Made by a program: the position numbers and the translations under genes
Part shown: positions 1 through 11,159 of the stretch, piece by piece
Layout of the letters: every line of letters starts with the position of its first letter
Position numbering within the stretch: the first letter of the stretch is position 1
NCBI RefSeq assembly: GCF_000308835.1
Contig: NZ_BAGN01000116.1
Coordinates: forward strand, 1 to 54,876
Direction: 5' to 3'
Source: Nocardia vinacea NBRC 16497
GTDB taxonomy: Bacteria; Actinomycetota; Actinomycetes; Mycobacteriales; Mycobacteriaceae
Length of the DNA: 54,876 bases
Notes under the pieces: generated by a model
What the model was told of the DNA's origin: nothing
Database searches by the model: none
What the model saw: the letters and a program-made list of their open reading frames with translations, nothing else

Positions 1-544
1 AGGCGTCCTCGGTATGCGGGCTGAGCAGGGTTTTGCTACTCGCGCCTGACTGTTCGTGTTCGTGACCGGGCGAGGGCACGATGTTGTTGACCAGTCGCCC
101 GCCCTGCTGGCCCTGCCAGCCGAACGGTTCACCCGCGCTGCGGGCGAGCAGCAGCATTGCGATATCGAGTTCGAATGAGCTCGCGCGGCGGTCGGTTTCA
201 CCACTCCAGCGGGCCGCCTCGACCCAGCTCGGCGGGGTCGGGCCGAATTCGGCAGCGGTCAACGGCAGTTTGCCGACGATGGTGGCACCGGCCGCGGTGG
301 CGGGCGGTCGCAGGGCGACGCGTACCGCATCGGGCAACTCGCCGACGCGGGCATCGATTTGCTCGAGCAATGCCGGATCGGTCAGCGTGCGCGCGATATC
401 GGCGGTGGCATCGGGCCGGGCATCGACTGTGACACATATTTCCCGGGCGAGAGCACGTACCGCATGTCCGGCGGTGGTCGGCAGCTCGCGCCGTTCGATA
501 TCTAGTGGGTGAAGCGTCTTACGTTCGGAGAGAACGCCTTTCAC
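1..544 (-). CDS. Clavaminate synthase/asparagine oxygenase-like Fe(II)/2OG dioxygenase (3' end outside window)
   Basis: Reading the minus strand from a GTG at 544 (preceded by AAGAAGGGA) gives 181 open codons that run off the left edge. The visible C-terminal part reads GGRLVNNIVPSPGHEHEQ, then SPHTEDA, the pattern of the VioC/AsnO/clavaminate synthase branch of TauD-like oxygenases. H177 and E179 would be the HxE iron ligands of that branch; the distal His and the 2OG-binding Arg lie outside the window. Known family members hydroxylate free or carrier-bound amino acids such as Asn, Arg or Lys, but the substrate here cannot be read. It is divergent from an ABC importer, and an iron box lies about 80 bases upstream of the start, so iron limitation probably induces it. 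A role in making or modifying a metal-binding small molecule is an inference. Confidence 0.8.
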   Translation of the reverse strand, partial: MKGVLSERKTLHPLDIERRELPTTAGHAVRALAREICVTVDARPDATADIARTLTDPALLEQIDARVGELPDAVRVALRPPATAAGATIVGKLPLTAAEFGPTPPSWVEAARWSGETDRRASSFELDIAMLLLARSAGEPFGWQGQQGGRLVNNIVPSPGHEHEQSGASSKTLLSPHTEDA

Positions 545-622
545 CAGGAGTCCCTTCTTCGCATCGGGTCGAAAAGCGGGGGTATGACGATTCGATCTGC
601 GAAGCTAGTGGGTCCGGCCGCG

Positions 623-641
623 TTAAGCAAGGCTTACCTAA
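623..641. promoter_or_regulatory. IdeR/DmdR-type iron box for the dioxygenase
   Basis: TTAAGCAAGGCTTACCTAA fits the published 19-bp actinobacterial iron-box consensus TWAGGTWAGSCTWACCTWA at 17 of 19 positions by direct comparison. It lies about 80 bp upstream of the minus-strand GTG at 544, where an iron-loaded repressor would block that promoter. Confidence 0.75.
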
Positions 642-776
642 GCGAGTCGTAGAAATGCCGAGCGCGTATGACTGGGGTCGAAGCCTGTCGCAGCTAGCTG
701 TAGCTAATTTGCGGCATTGCCTTCGGGGTGGTGACTGGTAGCTGTGGTGCGGCAAAACTCAACGGCCGGAACTCTA

Positions 777-795
777 TTAGGCTAGCCTGTCCTAG
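777..795. promoter_or_regulatory. IdeR/DmdR-type iron box for the ABC importer
   Basis: TTAGGCTAGCCTGTCCTAG fits the consensus TWAGGTWAGSCTWACCTWA at 15 of 19 positions, with the left half and core best conserved. It lies about 65 bp upstream of the solute-binding protein start at 860. Two separate boxes in one divergent promoter region make a chance match unlikely. Confidence 0.65.
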
Positions 796-859
796 CTAGA
801 TTCGCTAGGGTTCGCGGTCGCGCGAGGGTAACTCGTCAAGGTTCGAGGAAGGCAGCACC

Positions 860-2377
860 ATGGAATGGAATCGACGACAACTCCTGCGATCGGGACTCGG
901 TGTCGGCGCGGTGCTGTTGGCCGCCGCATGTTCGGACGGCGGCAGTTCGGACGGCCCGGCGCGGCGCGGCGGCACCCTGCGGGTCGGTGCGCTCGGCAGC
1001 GCGGCGCGAATCGAACGCGATCCGCATGCGAATCTCAGCAATGACAGCGACTTCCTCATCACCTCGCTGGTGTACGACGCGCTCACGGTACCGGGCGCGA
1101 ACCCGAATGTTGCTGCGCGCCTTTCCAGTCGGTGGGAAGCCGACGCGCAGCGGCGCCGCTGGAGTTTCACCATCGCCGACGGCGCGACCTTCCACGACGG
1201 AACCCCGGTCACCTCCGATGATGTGGTGTGGTCGCTGCGCCGCCTGCGGACCGTCGGCGGTGCGTCGAAAATGCCTGCCGCCGTTGAGGACATCACCCCG
1301 GACGGTCCGAACCGGGTGGTGATCGCGCTGCCCGAACCGAATTCGCAACTGCCGCTGCTGGTTCGGTTGATGACCTTCACCGTCAAGAAGGACACCACCG
1401 ATTTCACCAAGGCCATCGGCACCGGACCGTTCCGGTTGGAGTCCTATCAGGGTGGCAATGCCCGGCTGGTGCGCAACGATCGGTGGTACGGTCCGGCGCC
1501 ACTGCTGGATGCCATCGAGGTCACCATGTTCGACGGCGTGACGGCATTGGGCAATGCGGTGCTCGGCGGGCAGATCGATCTGGCCTCGAATGTCGGTGCG
1601 ATCGCGGGACGTACCGCCGAGGTGCGCGGTGATCTGCGGGTGGTGCGGCGGTCGAACGACACCGTGGTCGGGGTCGCGATGCGGACCTCCGACGGACCGT
1701 TCGCCGATGCGCGGGTGCGCGAGGCTATCCGGTTGGGCGTCGATCGCAAGGCCCTGGTGAATCAGGTGCATTCGGGGTACGGCACCGTCGCGAACGACAT
1801 CCTGGGTACCGGTGATCCGTTGTACGACAACACTATTGCGCAGCGAACCCGCGAGGTGGACCGGGCCAAGACGCTGCTGCGCGATGCCGGATTCGATACC
1901 GGGCGCAGCTACCAGTTCCTCACCAAAGCCGAGGCCCCTGGCGAGGTCGAATCGGCGAAGGTGATCGCCACCCAGCTGGCCGATATCGGGCTGCGCCTCG
2001 ATGTCGTGACGCAGGAGTCGAATACCTTCTACGACCAGACCTGGTTGAAGGCGCCGTTTTACACCGTCTCCTGGGGCACCAATGATTCCACGCTGTTCTT
2101 CGCGACCAAGCTGATGTCCTCGACATCCAATCGCAACGAAACCGCCTTCAAGGATGCCGAATTCGATGCGGCCACAGCGAAAGCGATTGCCGCGTCCAGT
2201 GACTCGGAGTACGTGGCAGCCTGCCGTGACGTACAGCGGATCCAGTACGCCCGCGGCGGTTATCTGGTGTGGGGCATGGCCGACGGTATCGATATCGCGA
2301 CATCCCGGGTGCGCGATGTGCCGACCCTGGGCGGCTTCGCCAGGGTGCAGTTGGAACGGGCCTGGCTCGCGGAGTGA
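860..2377 (+). CDS. Family-5 extracellular solute-binding lipoprotein of an ABC importer
   Basis: 505 aa. The N-terminus has twin arginines (NRRQLLRSG), a hydrophobic stretch and Cys24 after LLAAA, so it is probably a Tat-compatible lipoprotein anchored outside the membrane. The body has the Dpp/Opp/Nik (SBP_bac_5) pattern: GSAARIERDPHANLS near the start, FHDGTPVTSDDVVWSLRR, IGTGPFRLESYQ and VREAIRLGVDRKALV. Members bind oligopeptides, nickel chelates or metallophores. RBS GAGGAAG lies about 9 bases before the ATG. It is the first gene of a four-gene operon with overlapping stops and starts, and an iron box lies upstream. That favours a metal-chelate or siderophore-like peptide ligand over general peptide nutrition, but the ligand itself cannot be read from sequence. 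Confidence 0.9.
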   Translation: MEWNRRQLLRSGLGVGAVLLAAACSDGGSSDGPARRGGTLRVGALGSAARIERDPHANLSNDSDFLITSLVYDALTVPGANPNVAARLSSRWEADAQRRRWSFTIADGATFHDGTPVTSDDVVWSLRRLRTVGGASKMPAAVEDITPDGPNRVVIALPEPNSQLPLLVRLMTFTVKKDTTDFTKAIGTGPFRLESYQGGNARLVRNDRWYGPAPLLDAIEVTMFDGVTALGNAVLGGQIDLASNVGAIAGRTAEVRGDLRVVRRSNDTVVGVAMRTSDGPFADARVREAIRLGVDRKALVNQVHSGYGTVANDILGTGDPLYDNTIAQRTREVDRAKTLLRDAGFDTGRSYQFLTKAEAPGEVESAKVIATQLADIGLRLDVVTQESNTFYDQTWLKAPFYTVSWGTNDSTLFFATKLMSSTSNRNETAFKDAEFDAATAKAIAASSDSEYVAACRDVQRIQYARGGYLVWGMADGIDIATSRVRDVPTLGGFARVQLERAWLAE

Positions 2378-3300
2378 TGTCCTTCGCCCGACTCCTCATC
2401 CGGCGCGTCCTCCTGCTGGTCGCGCTGCTGGCGACGGTGTTCGCGGCCGTCGATCTGCTGCCGGGCAATTCCGCCCGCGCGGTGCTCGGCCGCGACGCCA
2501 CCGCGGAGCAGATCGCGGCGAAGGAACACGAACTGGGCCTGGACCGGCCGCTGCCGGTGCGGTTCGTCGAGTGGATATCCGGTGTGGCGACCGGTGATTT
2601 CGGCCGCACCGCGCGTGGGCGATCGATCAATGAGCTGCTGGCCGACAAGTTTCCGCCGACGCTGCTGCTCGGCGGGCTCGCCTTCCTGGTGACCGTGGTC
2701 GCGTCGCTGCTGCTCGGTGGCTGGTGGGCGACGCGGCGGGGTGCGGCTACTCGGTTCCTGCAGCCGACTACCACTGCGGCGGCGGCGATTCCGGAGTTCG
2801 TCATCGCGACCTTGTTGATCCTGGTGTTCTCCCTGGGCGCCGGTTGGTTACCCGCCGTCACCATTACCGGGCGTTCCGGATTTCCGGCCAGTCCGGACAT
2901 GCTGGTGCTGCCGGTACTCGCACTGGCGATACCGCAGACCGGCTGGAACACCCGGGTGGTGCGCGCGGCCCTGCTCGACTCCGCGCGCTCGCCGCATGTG
3001 GAAAGTGCGGTGCTGGACGGACTTTCGACCACCACGGTGCTGACCAGGCATGTGCTGCCGTTCGCGCTGCCGACGATTGTGGCGAGTTTCGCGACCACGG
3101 TCGGCATGCTGCTCGGTGGTGCGTTGGTGGTGGAGACCATTTTCAACTACCCGGGACTCGGTGCGGTACTCGCGGGGTCGGTCGCCGATCGGGACACCTC
3201 GTTGATCGCCGCGGTGGTCGCGCTGACCGGAATCGTCATCATGGCGATGCTGGCCATGGCGGACGGGATTCGGGCCTGGGCACTGCGGGGGCGGATATGA
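2377..3300 (+). CDS. ABC importer permease, DppB-like
   Basis: 307 aa if translation starts at the ATG sharing one base with the stop of the binding protein (TGATG); a longer in-frame extension upstream would only overlap that gene. The N-terminus (LLIRRVLLLVALLATVFAAVDLLPGN) and the stretch RAVLGRDATAEQIAAKEHELGLDRPLPVRF are typical of DppB/NikB permeases. About six membrane helices are visible. The coupling-loop region reads RAALLDSARSPHVESAVLDGL, followed by LPFALPTIVASF. It pairs with the next gene to form the membrane channel. The stop overlaps the next start (ATGA), so the two should be made in equal amounts. Confidence 0.9.
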   Translation: MSFARLLIRRVLLLVALLATVFAAVDLLPGNSARAVLGRDATAEQIAAKEHELGLDRPLPVRFVEWISGVATGDFGRTARGRSINELLADKFPPTLLLGGLAFLVTVVASLLLGGWWATRRGAATRFLQPTTTAAAAIPEFVIATLLILVFSLGAGWLPAVTITGRSGFPASPDMLVLPVLALAIPQTGWNTRVVRAALLDSARSPHVESAVLDGLSTTTVLTRHVLPFALPTIVASFATTVGMLLGGALVVETIFNYPGLGAVLAGSVADRDTSLIAAVVALTGIVIMAMLAMADGIRAWALRGRI

Positions 3301-4220
3301 CCGATGTGCAGCGGAATCCAGCGGCTCGGATCGGAAGGTCGCAGATGAAGAGATTCCTCACGGTATTGCCTGCGCTGGTGCTGGTCATCGCTGCCGCGCT
3401 CGGGCCGAGTTCGGCGACTCGGCCTGCAGAGGAGGCGGTCGGGATACCGTTCGGGCGGCCGGGCGCGGATACCTTATTGGGCACGGACCGACTCGGACGG
3501 GATGTGCTGGCTCAACTGCTCTATGGCGGTTGGGGTCTGCTGTTGCTGGCGGGTGTGATCGCGGTCGCGGTGACCGGGTTGTCGTGCGTGCTCGGCGCGA
3601 TCGCGGCACTGCGTCCTCGGGTCGGTGCGTTGATCGAGGGCGTCGCCGATTTCGCCATCCTGCTCCCGGCCGTACTCGGGATCCTGCTGGTGCTGACGGC
3701 CTGGCCGGATGCGGGCGTCTACGGGCTCGTCGTGGTGGCTCTGCTCTTCGGAACTCCATACTGCGCAAGAGTTTTCGCGGCGGCCGCAACGGGCGTCGCT
3801 GCGAGCGGCTATGTCGAGGCCGCCCAGGCGAGCGGTGAAACTCTGCCGCACTTGGTCTTCCGTGAAGTGATTCCGAATCTGCGCGAGGTCTTGGCCGCGC
3901 AACTCGGTCTTCGCTTCGTAGAGGGCGTGTATGTGGTCAGCACCGCATCGTTCCTCCAACTGCCGACCACGCTCGGCGCGAGCAACTGGGCGGTCATGGT
4001 GCGCGAGAACTCCTCCGGCATGCTCCTCAACCCCTGGTCCGTGCTGGCTCCGAGCCTGGCGATCGCGGTGGTCGCGGTCAGTGTGAATCTCGCGGTGACC
4101 TCGTTCGATCAGCACCGTCCGCGCCGCTGGGCTGTTCGAAGGACGCGCGGTTCCGAGCCGCTGGGACCGGCCGGTGCGGAGTTGCCGGTCGCAGGCAATG
4201 CGATGGAGGAGCGGGGATGA
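3297..4220 (+). CDS. ABC importer permease, DppC-like
   Basis: 307 aa from the ATG overlapping the previous stop; a second in-frame ATG at 3345 (MKRFLTVLPAL) sits just before the first helix and is an alternative start. The family markers are FGRPGADTLLGTDRLGRDVLAQLLYGG after the first helix and the EAA-type coupling loop SGYVEAAQASGETLPHLVFREVIPNL. About six helices are visible. The C-terminal tail after the last helix is hydrophilic and overlaps the ATPase start by four bases. It forms the channel with the DppB-like subunit. Confidence 0.9.
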   Translation: MTDVQRNPAARIGRSQMKRFLTVLPALVLVIAAALGPSSATRPAEEAVGIPFGRPGADTLLGTDRLGRDVLAQLLYGGWGLLLLAGVIAVAVTGLSCVLGAIAALRPRVGALIEGVADFAILLPAVLGILLVLTAWPDAGVYGLVVVALLFGTPYCARVFAAAATGVAASGYVEAAQASGETLPHLVFREVIPNLREVLAAQLGLRFVEGVYVVSTASFLQLPTTLGASNWAVMVRENSSGMLLNPWSVLAPSLAIAVVAVSVNLAVTSFDQHRPRRWAVRRTRGSEPLGPAGAELPVAGNAMEERG

Positions 4221-5815
4221 ATGCGTCTGTCGTCGTCGATGCGCTGACCGTGTGCGGATCGAATGGTCGGGAGTTGTTCGAGCCCACCAGTTTCAGCGTC
4301 GCGGCGGGTAAGGTCACCGCCCTGACCGGCCCGTCGGGATCGGGCAAGACCACGTTGATGCGGGCACTGCTCGGGCATCTGCCAACGGGCGCGCGGCGGT
4401 CCGCGGGTTCGGCCGTGATAGCGGGGCAGGACGTATTCGCGTTGAATCCTGGCGCACTGCAACGGTTCCGGCGTGACCACATCGCCTATGTCGGACAGGA
4501 TCCTGGTTCGGCCCTCAATCCGTTGATGCGTGTGCGTTCCCTGCTGAACGAGGTTCGCCACCCCGCTGCCGCCGTGCCCGAAGCCCTGGAGTTGGTCGGC
4601 CTATCCGACGAACACCTGCGCCGCCGACCCGGCGAACTCTCCGGCGGTCAGCAGCGCCGAGTGGCCCTTGCGCGTGCGCTGGTTCGCCACACCGGGATCC
4701 TCATTCTCGACGAGCCTCTTGCCGGGCTGCACGGTTCCCTCCGCACCGATATCGCCCGTCTGCTGGCCGATATCGCCGCACAGCGCTCTGCCGCGATCTT
4801 GCTGTCCGGGCACGACACCGCGACTATTCATGCGATCGCCGATGAGGTGGTCGAGTTGGGTGCGGTGCATACCGATGTAATCAGCCGCACACCTGTGCCG
4901 ACTCTTTCGGGGATATCGAAATCACCGCAATCGAACGGGGGTGCCGCATCGATCGTGCGGGTGGCGATGGCTCCGAAGATGCCGCTCGGCCGAGCGGCCG
5001 ACACCGGGGTCTCGGCTCTGCAGCCCAGCGAAGGACAGGGTGCGGTAGCTGTGCGCGCCAGGACGGTCGAGTTGGTTGCGGAACCCGTCCTGCGCGGCCA
5101 GGACATCGGTGCCTCGATCGACGGGCACGAGGTATTGGCGGACATCGATTTCGTGCTGCCGGGCGGCGCCGCACTGGCCATTGTCGGGGCGTCAGGAGCT
5201 GGAAAGACCACTCTCGCACGGGTTATCGCCGGTCTGCACCGGGAAGCGACCGGATCGCTGGAACTGCGAAGTGAGTCGATCCCGATCGGGCCCCGTCGAC
5301 GAGCTCGCAATGGCCGCAATGGTATTCAGCTGGTCACCCAGAACCCGCGGTCCGCGCTCAATCCCCGTCGCACCGTCGCCCAGACGCTCGGCCGTCCGCT
5401 GCGCCGAATCGGAGGTGTACCGAAACGACAACTGGCGCAGCGCATTACCGACCTACTCGACTCGGTCGAACTCGCACCGGAGCTCGCCATCCGCTACCCG
5501 CACGAACTCTCCGGCGGCCAACGCCAGCGGGTGGCACTCGCCAGAGCGCTCGCGGCCGAACCAGCCGTGCTGGTCTGTGATGAGATCACCTCGGCCCTGG
5601 ACCACAACACCGCCGTCTCGATCATGACCCTGCTGGACCGCATCCGCGCCGAACACGACACCGGCCTGCTCGTCATCACCCACGACATGACGCTGGTCAC
5701 CGGACACTGCTCCCACCTCGTCGTCCTCGACCACGGCCGCATTGTCGAATCCGGCTCGGCGACAGCGGTCCTCACCGCCCCGGCGCACACCGCGACCCGC
5801 GAACTTCTCGGCTAG
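4217..5815 (+). CDS. Fused double ABC ATPase (DppD-DppF type) of the importer
   Basis: 532 aa holding two complete nucleotide-binding domains. The first has Walker A GPSGSGKTT (38-46), Q-loop region YVGQDPGSALNPL, signature LSGGQQ (141-146) and Walker B ILILDEP. The second has GASGAGKTT (324-332), VTQNPRSALNPRR, signature LSGGQRQ (431-437), VLVCDEITSALD and the H-loop ITHD. A poorly conserved linker of roughly 70 residues (about 225-295) joins them. In most Dpp/Nik systems these are two genes; fused versions are frequent in actinobacteria. It closes the operon, and its start overlaps the permease stop by four bases. A linker region near 5076 has an in-frame start in another frame that I treat as a shadow. 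Confidence 0.92.
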   Translation: MNASVVVDALTVCGSNGRELFEPTSFSVAAGKVTALTGPSGSGKTTLMRALLGHLPTGARRSAGSAVIAGQDVFALNPGALQRFRRDHIAYVGQDPGSALNPLMRVRSLLNEVRHPAAAVPEALELVGLSDEHLRRRPGELSGGQQRRVALARALVRHTGILILDEPLAGLHGSLRTDIARLLADIAAQRSAAILLSGHDTATIHAIADEVVELGAVHTDVISRTPVPTLSGISKSPQSNGGAASIVRVAMAPKMPLGRAADTGVSALQPSEGQGAVAVRARTVELVAEPVLRGQDIGASIDGHEVLADIDFVLPGGAALAIVGASGAGKTTLARVIAGLHREATGSLELRSESIPIGPRRRARNGRNGIQLVTQNPRSALNPRRTVAQTLGRPLRRIGGVPKRQLAQRITDLLDSVELAPELAIRYPHELSGGQRQRVALARALAAEPAVLVCDEITSALDHNTAVSIMTLLDRIRAEHDTGLLVITHDMTLVTGHCSHLVVLDHGRIVESGSATAVLTAPAHTATRELLG

Positions 5816-6025
5816 GCGTTTCCCGCACACAGTTTGTGCGCGACGCACAGTAGTGCTGCGAGGACGAATCGGCGGCGGCGTAATCGGCGATCTGCTCGGT
5901 AATCTCGGAATACGGAGCGCGTGACCACCAGGCATGCGGGGTCTGCAGGGGAGGGACACATGGCGCTGGGCTTGCCGCGACGCGTGTATCGCGGGGGTGG
6001 TCATTCGGATCGGGATGATGGAGGA

Positions 6026-8195
<2,170 letters not shown>

Positions 8196-8212
8196 TCAGC
8201 TAGGGGAGCGGT

Positions 8213-8860
8213 ATGACAGAGCGACGTGCGCGTGGATCCAGTCCGGCTGGACGCGGGAACCGCCGCACGTCGCGCTCTGCCAGATCGCGCCCGGCCGCCG
8301 AATCGCCGGCGGCCGCACCGAAGCGGACGACCCGCAGGCGGTCCGAATCCGCCGAGAAGGCCAAGTCGCAGAAGACAGGGCTGCGCTCCGGCGGGCACGA
8401 GGACAGGCATGATCGCACGATCCTGGGCCTGTCCACCGGTAAGGCGGTCATCCTGGCCATTGTCGTGGGCGCACTCGCGCTGACGCTGGCCGTGCCGCTG
8501 CGCACCTATTTCACCCAGCGCGCCGAGGCCGCGCACCTGGCGCAGGAGCGCATCGAACTCGAGGCCGATCTCGCCAAGTTGCGGGATCGCCGTGCGCAGC
8601 AACAGGATCCGGCCTACGTCCGCTCCGAGGCCAGGGACCGGTTACGGCTGGTCATGCCGGGTGAGACGCCCTATATCGTCCAGGTGCCGGGCATCGAAGC
8701 TCCCGCGCCGCCCGCCGCACCGACCCAGTCGAAGGCGCCCGAGCCCTGGTACACCGAACTGTGGCGCAGTATTTCGCAACCGCAGCAGGCCCCGGCGCCC
8801 GAGGCCGCACCGGCCGGGCCGCCCGCCGCGCCGCAGCCAGCACCGGAAGGACCCAGGTGA
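8213..8860 (+). CDS. Septum formation initiator (FtsB/DivIC) family protein
   Basis: 215 aa, 17 bases after eno, RBS AGGGGAGCGGT. Layout: a very basic, disordered N-terminus (1-65, rich in Arg, Ser, Ala), one membrane helix (about 73-95, GKAVILAIVVGALALTLAVP), a short coiled coil (about 100-128, AAHLAQERIELEADLAKLRDR), the FtsB-like patch DPAYVRSEARDRLRLVMPGETPYIV, and a Pro/Ala-rich tail. FtsB/DivIC proteins bridge FtsL and FtsQ in the divisome. Long N- and C-terminal extensions are usual in mycobacterial and nocardial versions. The same position is held by Rv1024 in M. tuberculosis. The stop overlaps the next GTG start by four bases. Confidence 0.88.
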   Translation: MTERRARGSSPAGRGNRRTSRSARSRPAAESPAAAPKRTTRRRSESAEKAKSQKTGLRSGGHEDRHDRTILGLSTGKAVILAIVVGALALTLAVPLRTYFTQRAEAAHLAQERIELEADLAKLRDRRAQQQDPAYVRSEARDRLRLVMPGETPYIVQVPGIEAPAPPAAPTQSKAPEPWYTELWRSISQPQQAPAPEAAPAGPPAAPQPAPEGPR

Positions 8861-9396
8861 CCGCACCGAACGACCGCGATCTCGAGATCATCGCCAAGCA
8901 GCTGGGACGCGAACCGCGTGGCGTACTCGCCGTCGCTTACCGCACCCCGGACGGGCTGCCCGCGGTGGTCAAGACCGCGCCGCGGCTGCCCGACGGCACC
9001 CCCTTCCCGACTCTCTACTACCTGACCGATCCCCGCCTCACCGCAGAGGCGAGCAGGCAGGAATCCGCGGGCGTCATGCGGGAAATGACCGAACGCCTCG
9101 CCACCGACCCGGAATTGGCCGCCGCCTATCGCGCCGCCCACGAGAGCTATCTGGCCGAGCGCAATGAAATCGAATCGCTCGGAACCGATTTCACCGGCGG
9201 CGGCATGCCCGAACGAGTGAAATGCCTGCACGTCCTGATCGCCCACGCCCTCGCCAAGGGCCCAGGCGTCAACCCCTTCGGCGACGAAGCAGTAGCCATG
9301 GCCGCGGACCACGGCCTCCGCGGCACCGCAATCCCCGCCGACTGGCCGAAATACGAGCCGCCCCACACCCCGGAAATGAGCGGAGCTGAGCAATGA
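8857..9396 (+). CDS. DUF501 domain protein
   Basis: 179 aa from GTG 8857, which overlaps the preceding stop (GTGA). The protein begins VTAPNDRDLEIIAKQLGREPRGVLAVAYRT and contains the DUF501 core GLPAVVKTAPRLPDGTPFPTLYYL and RVKCLHVLIAHALAKGPGVNPFGDEA. The Cys and the LHVLIAH stretch are conserved in this family, which has no established biochemical role. It is soluble and carries no signal peptide. The gene is translationally coupled to both neighbours, in the order seen for Rv1025 in M. tuberculosis, so a link to division or to exopolyphosphatase activity is only contextual. Confidence 0.9.
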   Translation: MTAPNDRDLEIIAKQLGREPRGVLAVAYRTPDGLPAVVKTAPRLPDGTPFPTLYYLTDPRLTAEASRQESAGVMREMTERLATDPELAAAYRAAHESYLAERNEIESLGTDFTGGGMPERVKCLHVLIAHALAKGPGVNPFGDEAVAMAADHGLRGTAIPADWPKYEPPHTPEMSGAEQ

Positions 9397-10340
9397 GTGA
9401 TCGGGTAGCGGCTGTCGACTGCGGGACGAATTCGATTCGACTATTGATCGCCGAGGTGCTCGGCGACGGGCGGTTGGCGGATGTGCATCGGGAGATGCGC
9501 ATCGTGCGGCTGGGGCAGGGGGTGGATGCGACGGGGGCACTTGCGCCGGAGGCGATCGAGCGCACCAGGGTTGCGCTCGCCGATTATGTCGCGCTGATGC
9601 GGGAGGCGGGGGTCGGTCGGGTGCGGATGGTCGCTACCTCCGCGACGCGCGATGCCGCCAACCGCGAGGATTTCTTCGCCATGGCCCGTGCCGAACTCGG
9701 CACTGTGGTGGCGGGTGCGGAGGCCGAGGTGATCACCGGTGACGAGGAGGCGCGGCTGTCCTTCACCGGTGCCGTCGGCGAATTGGCCAGCGAGGCAGGG
9801 CCTTTCGTTGTCGTCGATCTCGGCGGCGGTTCCACCGAACTCGTCGTCGGCGACAGCGATGGTGTGCGGGCCGCATTCTCCGCCGATATCGGCTGTGTCC
9901 GCATTACCGAACGGTGCCTGCCCGGCAATCCACCGACCGCCGAACAGGTCGCCGCCGCACGGGAATTCGCCACCGAACGACTGGATGAGGCCTTCGCCAA
10001 GGTCCCCGTCGACGGCGCGCACACCTGGGTCGGCGTTGCGGGCACCATGACCACGATCGCCGCCGTCGCCCTCGATCTGCCCGAATACGATTCGGCGCGA
10101 GTCCATCTCACCAGCCTCACCCTGGACCAGGTGCGCGAGGTCTGCGATCGCCTGATCGGTATGAACCACGACGAACGCGCCGCACTCGGCCCCATGCATC
10201 CCGGCCGCGTCGATGTGATCGGCGGCGGCGCCGTCATCACCGAGGTGCTCGCCTACGAACTGTCCCGCCGCGCCGACATATCCGCCCTCATCGTCAGCGA
10301 ACACGACATCCTCGACGGCATCGCCCTGTCCATAGCCTGA
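9393..10340 (+). CDS. ppx2: Exopolyphosphatase / pppGpp phosphatase (Ppx/GppA) family protein
   Basis: 315 aa, start overlapping the DUF501 stop by four bases. ASKHA-fold phosphatase motifs are clear: phosphate-1 loop VDCGTNSIRLLIAEV, ATSATRDAANREDF, the catalytic-region Glu in VITGDEEARLSF, phosphate-2 loop VVDLGGGSTELVVG, and the adenosine-type motif DVIGGGAVI near the end. The length is that of the short actinobacterial paralogues that lack the C-terminal HD extension of the E. coli enzyme. Substrates in this group range from polyphosphate to ADP or pppGpp, so exact activity is open. Synteny matches Rv1026 (ppx2). Confidence 0.9.
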   Translation: MSDRVAAVDCGTNSIRLLIAEVLGDGRLADVHREMRIVRLGQGVDATGALAPEAIERTRVALADYVALMREAGVGRVRMVATSATRDAANREDFFAMARAELGTVVAGAEAEVITGDEEARLSFTGAVGELASEAGPFVVVDLGGGSTELVVGDSDGVRAAFSADIGCVRITERCLPGNPPTAEQVAAAREFATERLDEAFAKVPVDGAHTWVGVAGTMTTIAAVALDLPEYDSARVHLTSLTLDQVREVCDRLIGMNHDERAALGPMHPGRVDVIGGGAVITEVLAYELSRRADISALIVSEHDILDGIALSIA

Positions 10341-10346
10341 GCCTGG

Positions 10347-11159
10347 TCACTCCACCTCGTCGAGCGGGGCAGCCCAGGTATTGCACGATGACGTCGAAGC
10401 GCCGCGGTAACCGGCTTCGACCCAGCGTCGGCTGTTCACGCCGGTACCGTGGGTCGGATCCTCCTCGGTATCGGATTGGATATCGATCAGATCCACGGCC
10501 TCGGCCGGGGTCAGCATCCCGCCGGCCTGCGCTGCCGCCAGCATCACTCCGGCCAGGCACTGGGCCTGGAGTTCGATGCGTCGGCTGAGTTCCAGTCCGA
10601 GCGGCGACTTCTCGCCCGCGGTATCGATATCCCGATCGGCGCTACGCAGGATGCCGGTGGAGGACTGCAGGTGGTGGCCGTACTCGTGCATCACTACGAA
10701 CATCAGGTACTGCCCGAGTTGCGAACCCCAACCCCGATGGATCGGATCGTCGGTCGGCCAGTACACATTGCCGCCGCAATAGAACGCGGGATCCGTGGAC
10801 TGGACCTGTTTCGAGCAGCCGGTCGTCACGTTGTCGACCACGACGAGTTGCAGCGGTGCGAGGCTCATACCCGCGGCGCGCAGGGCCGGATCCCAGGCCT
10901 TCGTCAAGCAGTCCAGCTCGGTCTGCACGAATTGCCGCTGGCCCGCCGCGCTCATCTCGATCGGCGGCAGCTGACACCGCAGCAGGGGCAAGCGCAGCTC
11001 GGCGTGCAGCGTATTGGCCGTCAGCGGAGGTTCCTGCAGCGCGCCGACGACGGGCTCGGCGTCCACCGCGGATACCGACGCGCACCCGGTGCCGAGCAGC
11101 GACACCAGCGCGCCGATCACGGCGAGAAGCAGCGCCGCATGGGCGCTCGAGCGCTTCAT
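10347..11159 (-). CDS. Secreted neutral zinc metallopeptidase, lipoprotein
   Basis: 270 aa from the ATG at 11159 (GGGGGAACCTG upstream); a start at 11183 is also open but adds a charged stretch before the signal peptide. MKRSSAHAALLLAVIGALVSLLGTGC ends in a lipobox with Cys26. The catalytic motif is VMHEYGHHLQS (HExxHH), followed by ELQAQCLAGVML with the third metal ligand region ELQAQC. This is the YpfJ-like neutral zinc peptidase family (PF04228 type), of unknown substrate. Paired Cys residues (LLRCQLP, LDCLTK, TGCSKQ, FYCGG, SSCNTW) suggest disulphides outside the cell. It converges on the Ppx gene with six bases between stops. Confidence 0.85.
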   Translation of the reverse strand: MKRSSAHAALLLAVIGALVSLLGTGCASVSAVDAEPVVGALQEPPLTANTLHAELRLPLLRCQLPPIEMSAAGQRQFVQTELDCLTKAWDPALRAAGMSLAPLQLVVVDNVTTGCSKQVQSTDPAFYCGGNVYWPTDDPIHRGWGSQLGQYLMFVVMHEYGHHLQSSTGILRSADRDIDTAGEKSPLGLELSRRIELQAQCLAGVMLAAAQAGGMLTPAEAVDLIDIQSDTEEDPTHGTGVNSRRWVEAGYRGASTSSCNTWAAPLDEVE

